DNA of 5,354 nucleotides from Candidatus Omnitrophota bacterium (GTDB taxonomy: Bacteria; Omnitrophota; Gorgyraeia; Zapsychrales; Zapsychraceae): assembly GCA_016217585.1 (NCBI GenBank), contig JACRHQ010000067.1, forward strand, positions 1 through 5,354, written 5' to 3'. The position numbers were made by a program, and so were the translations under genes. Under the pieces are notes generated by a model, which worked only from the letters and a program-made list of their open reading frames with translations, was not told the DNA's origin and made no database searches. Shown piece after piece: positions 4,619 through 5,354 of this stretch (positions are counted from its first letter, which is position 1; each line of letters starts with the position of its first letter).

Positions 4619-5354
4619 AAACACAGTTCCATAATTTTAAAGAAGAAATGATCGCCATCGGCCAGCTTTTGTGGCGCAAGGACCTGGCCAGCGGCCTCAA
4701 CGGCAACATCAGCCGGCGGATAGACAAAGATACCATCCTGTTGACCGCCCACGGGACCTGTCTGGGAAATCTGGAAGAGAAAGACATTCTGGCCATGAAG
4801 CTTGACGGTCAATTGCTTGAACAGGGGAGTGTGTCGACGGAGAAATTACTCCACACGGAGATTTACAAGAGTTTTCCCGACGCTCAGGCGGTCATCCATA
4901 CGCATACCACGTACACCAACGCTTTCTTTCTGGCCAATGAAACGTTTGTCCCGAGGATCTTTGAGGCGAAGTTCTATCTGGGCGAGATCAAAGGCATCCC
5001 GCAGACAACGCCGTCGGTCACCGACGCGGGGCCGGTGGTTGAAGGTTTTAAAAAAAATAATATTGTTGTCCTGCGCAACCATGGGGTCGCGGCCAAGGGC
5101 GAGAATCTTTTTGATTGTTTTGTGTTGATCCAGGCGCTGGAAGAGGCGGTGAAAACAGACGCGATCAGCAGACTGTATAGTCACCAGTCACCAGTCACCA
5201 GTCACCAGACTACTGGCGACAGGAAACTGGGGGCTGGAGACAAAAAATATAAACTATTTTCTCAAGAACAGATTGACGACATCGTAAAACTCGTCAACGC
5301 GGATGATCAGTTAAAAGAACTAGGCGAGAAGACGAAGATGACGATGGATTTGGC
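4615..5354 (+). CDS. Class II (zinc) aldolase, 3' end beyond window
   Basis: The frame is open from ATG 4615 to the window edge (246 residues seen), with a purine-rich ribosome site (GAGGTG, 4604-4609) and a 4-bp ATGA overlap with the previous gene. Family features: GLNGNIS (27-33), the phosphate-binding loop; LLTAHGTCLG (42-51); STEKLLHTEIY with E76 at the catalytic acid/base position; the zinc ligands H95 and H97 in VIHTHTTYTNAF; and H156 in LRNHGVAAKG. All are intact, so the catalytic part looks active. The family covers fuculose/rhamnulose-1-phosphate aldolases, 5-deoxy- and methylthioribulose-1-phosphate aldolases and MtnB dehydratase. In this operon the aldolase reaction, giving dihydroxyacetone phosphate and a short aldehyde, is favoured. 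Residues about 189-209 are encoded by an inserted repeat element; family-like sequence (KLFSQEQIDDIV) resumes after it. At 246+ residues it exceeds the roughly 215-230 of the family, mostly through this insertion. Confidence 0.9.
   Translation, partial: MKTQFHNFKEEMIAIGQLLWRKDLASGLNGNISRRIDKDTILLTAHGTCLGNLEEKDILAMKLDGQLLEQGSVSTEKLLHTEIYKSFPDAQAVIHTHTTYTNAFFLANETFVPRIFEAKFYLGEIKGIPQTTPSVTDAGPVVEGFKKNNIVVLRNHGVAAKGENLFDCFVLIQALEEAVKTDAISRLYSHQSPVTSHQTTGDRKLGAGDKKYKLFSQEQIDDIVKLVNADDQLKELGEKTKMTMDL
5179..5241 (+). repeat. Heptamer-repeat palindromic element inserted in-frame in the aldolase
   Basis: TCACCAG is repeated four times without error at 5181-5208. After a 4-nt spacer (ACTA) come four degenerate heptamers of its complement CTGGTGA: CTGGCGA, CAGGAAA, CTGGGGG and CTGGAGA (5213-5240). 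The two 28-bp arms are complementary at about 21 of 28 positions, the best paired part being the 8-bp inner stem with one mismatch (5201-5208 with 5213-5220). The flanking G5180 and C5241 also pair. The 63 bp from 5179 to 5241 equal 21 codons and encode a polar, low-complexity segment (SHQSPVTSHQTTGD and on) between the helix ALEEAVKTDAISRLY and KLFSQEQID. It resembles palindromic elements that insert into genes without breaking the frame, such as those known in Rickettsia; kinship to any named element is not claimed. Confidence 0.75.

Noticed and set aside
5179..5241. CRISPR array or attachment site at the heptamer repeats
   Set aside because: The units are 7 bp, contiguous and without spacers, and the arms are inverted, which fits a palindromic tandem repeat and not a CRISPR array.

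Overview
The window is bacterial, gene-dense and all coding is on the + strand. It has moderate GC, an AT-rich promoter gap, Shine-Dalgarno signals and genes joined by ATGA overlaps. No lineage marker is present. The mix of an extremely compact operon, divergent enzyme versions and a heptamer-repeat hairpin inside a gene would fit an uncultured Gram-negative or candidate-phylum bacterium, but that is only a guess.

Layout. Positions 2-157 hold the 3' end of an unrecognised gene. After 22 bp comes a PadR-family repressor (180-695). The 126-bp gap at 696-821 holds a good sigma-70-type promoter (TTGACA, 16 bp, TAAAAT). A 20-bp perfect palindrome and a third copy of the same half-site overlap it, which is the expected arrangement for a PadR-type operator. 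From there five overlapping genes run to the window edge: an AMP-dependent acyl-CoA synthetase/ligase (822-2315), a nucleoside phosphorylase of the PNP/uridine phosphorylase family (2312-3097), an MtnA/eIF2B-alpha-type sugar-1-phosphate isomerase (3094-4095), a short second eIF2B-like protein without the catalytic residues (4079-4618, TTG start), and a class II aldolase (4615 to beyond 5354).

How they may work together. Phosphorylase, aldose-1-phosphate isomerase and class II aldolase are the three steps of the known oxygen-independent salvage of 5'-deoxynucleosides (the 'DHAP shunt' for 5'-methylthioadenosine and 5'-deoxyadenosine). In it, the nucleoside gives base plus (5-deoxy or 5-methylthio)ribose-1-phosphate, then the ribulose-1-phosphate, then dihydroxyacetone phosphate plus acetaldehyde or a methylthio-aldehyde. 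Enzyme identities rest on motifs and the pathway is inferred from their co-occurrence. Three things do not fit the textbook version: an acyl-CoA ligase heads the operon, the isomerase is accompanied by a catalytically dead-looking half-length paralogue, and the phosphorylase lacks the usual ribose-binding Glu. The cluster may therefore be a variant pathway on a modified sugar, or one that also activates the carboxylic acid derived from the released aldehyde.

A further oddity is a 62-63 bp in-frame insertion near the 3' end of the aldolase. It is built from four perfect TCACCAG heptamers followed by four degenerate heptamers in the opposite orientation. It looks like a palindromic repeat element tolerated inside a coding gene, and it could slip out of frame.
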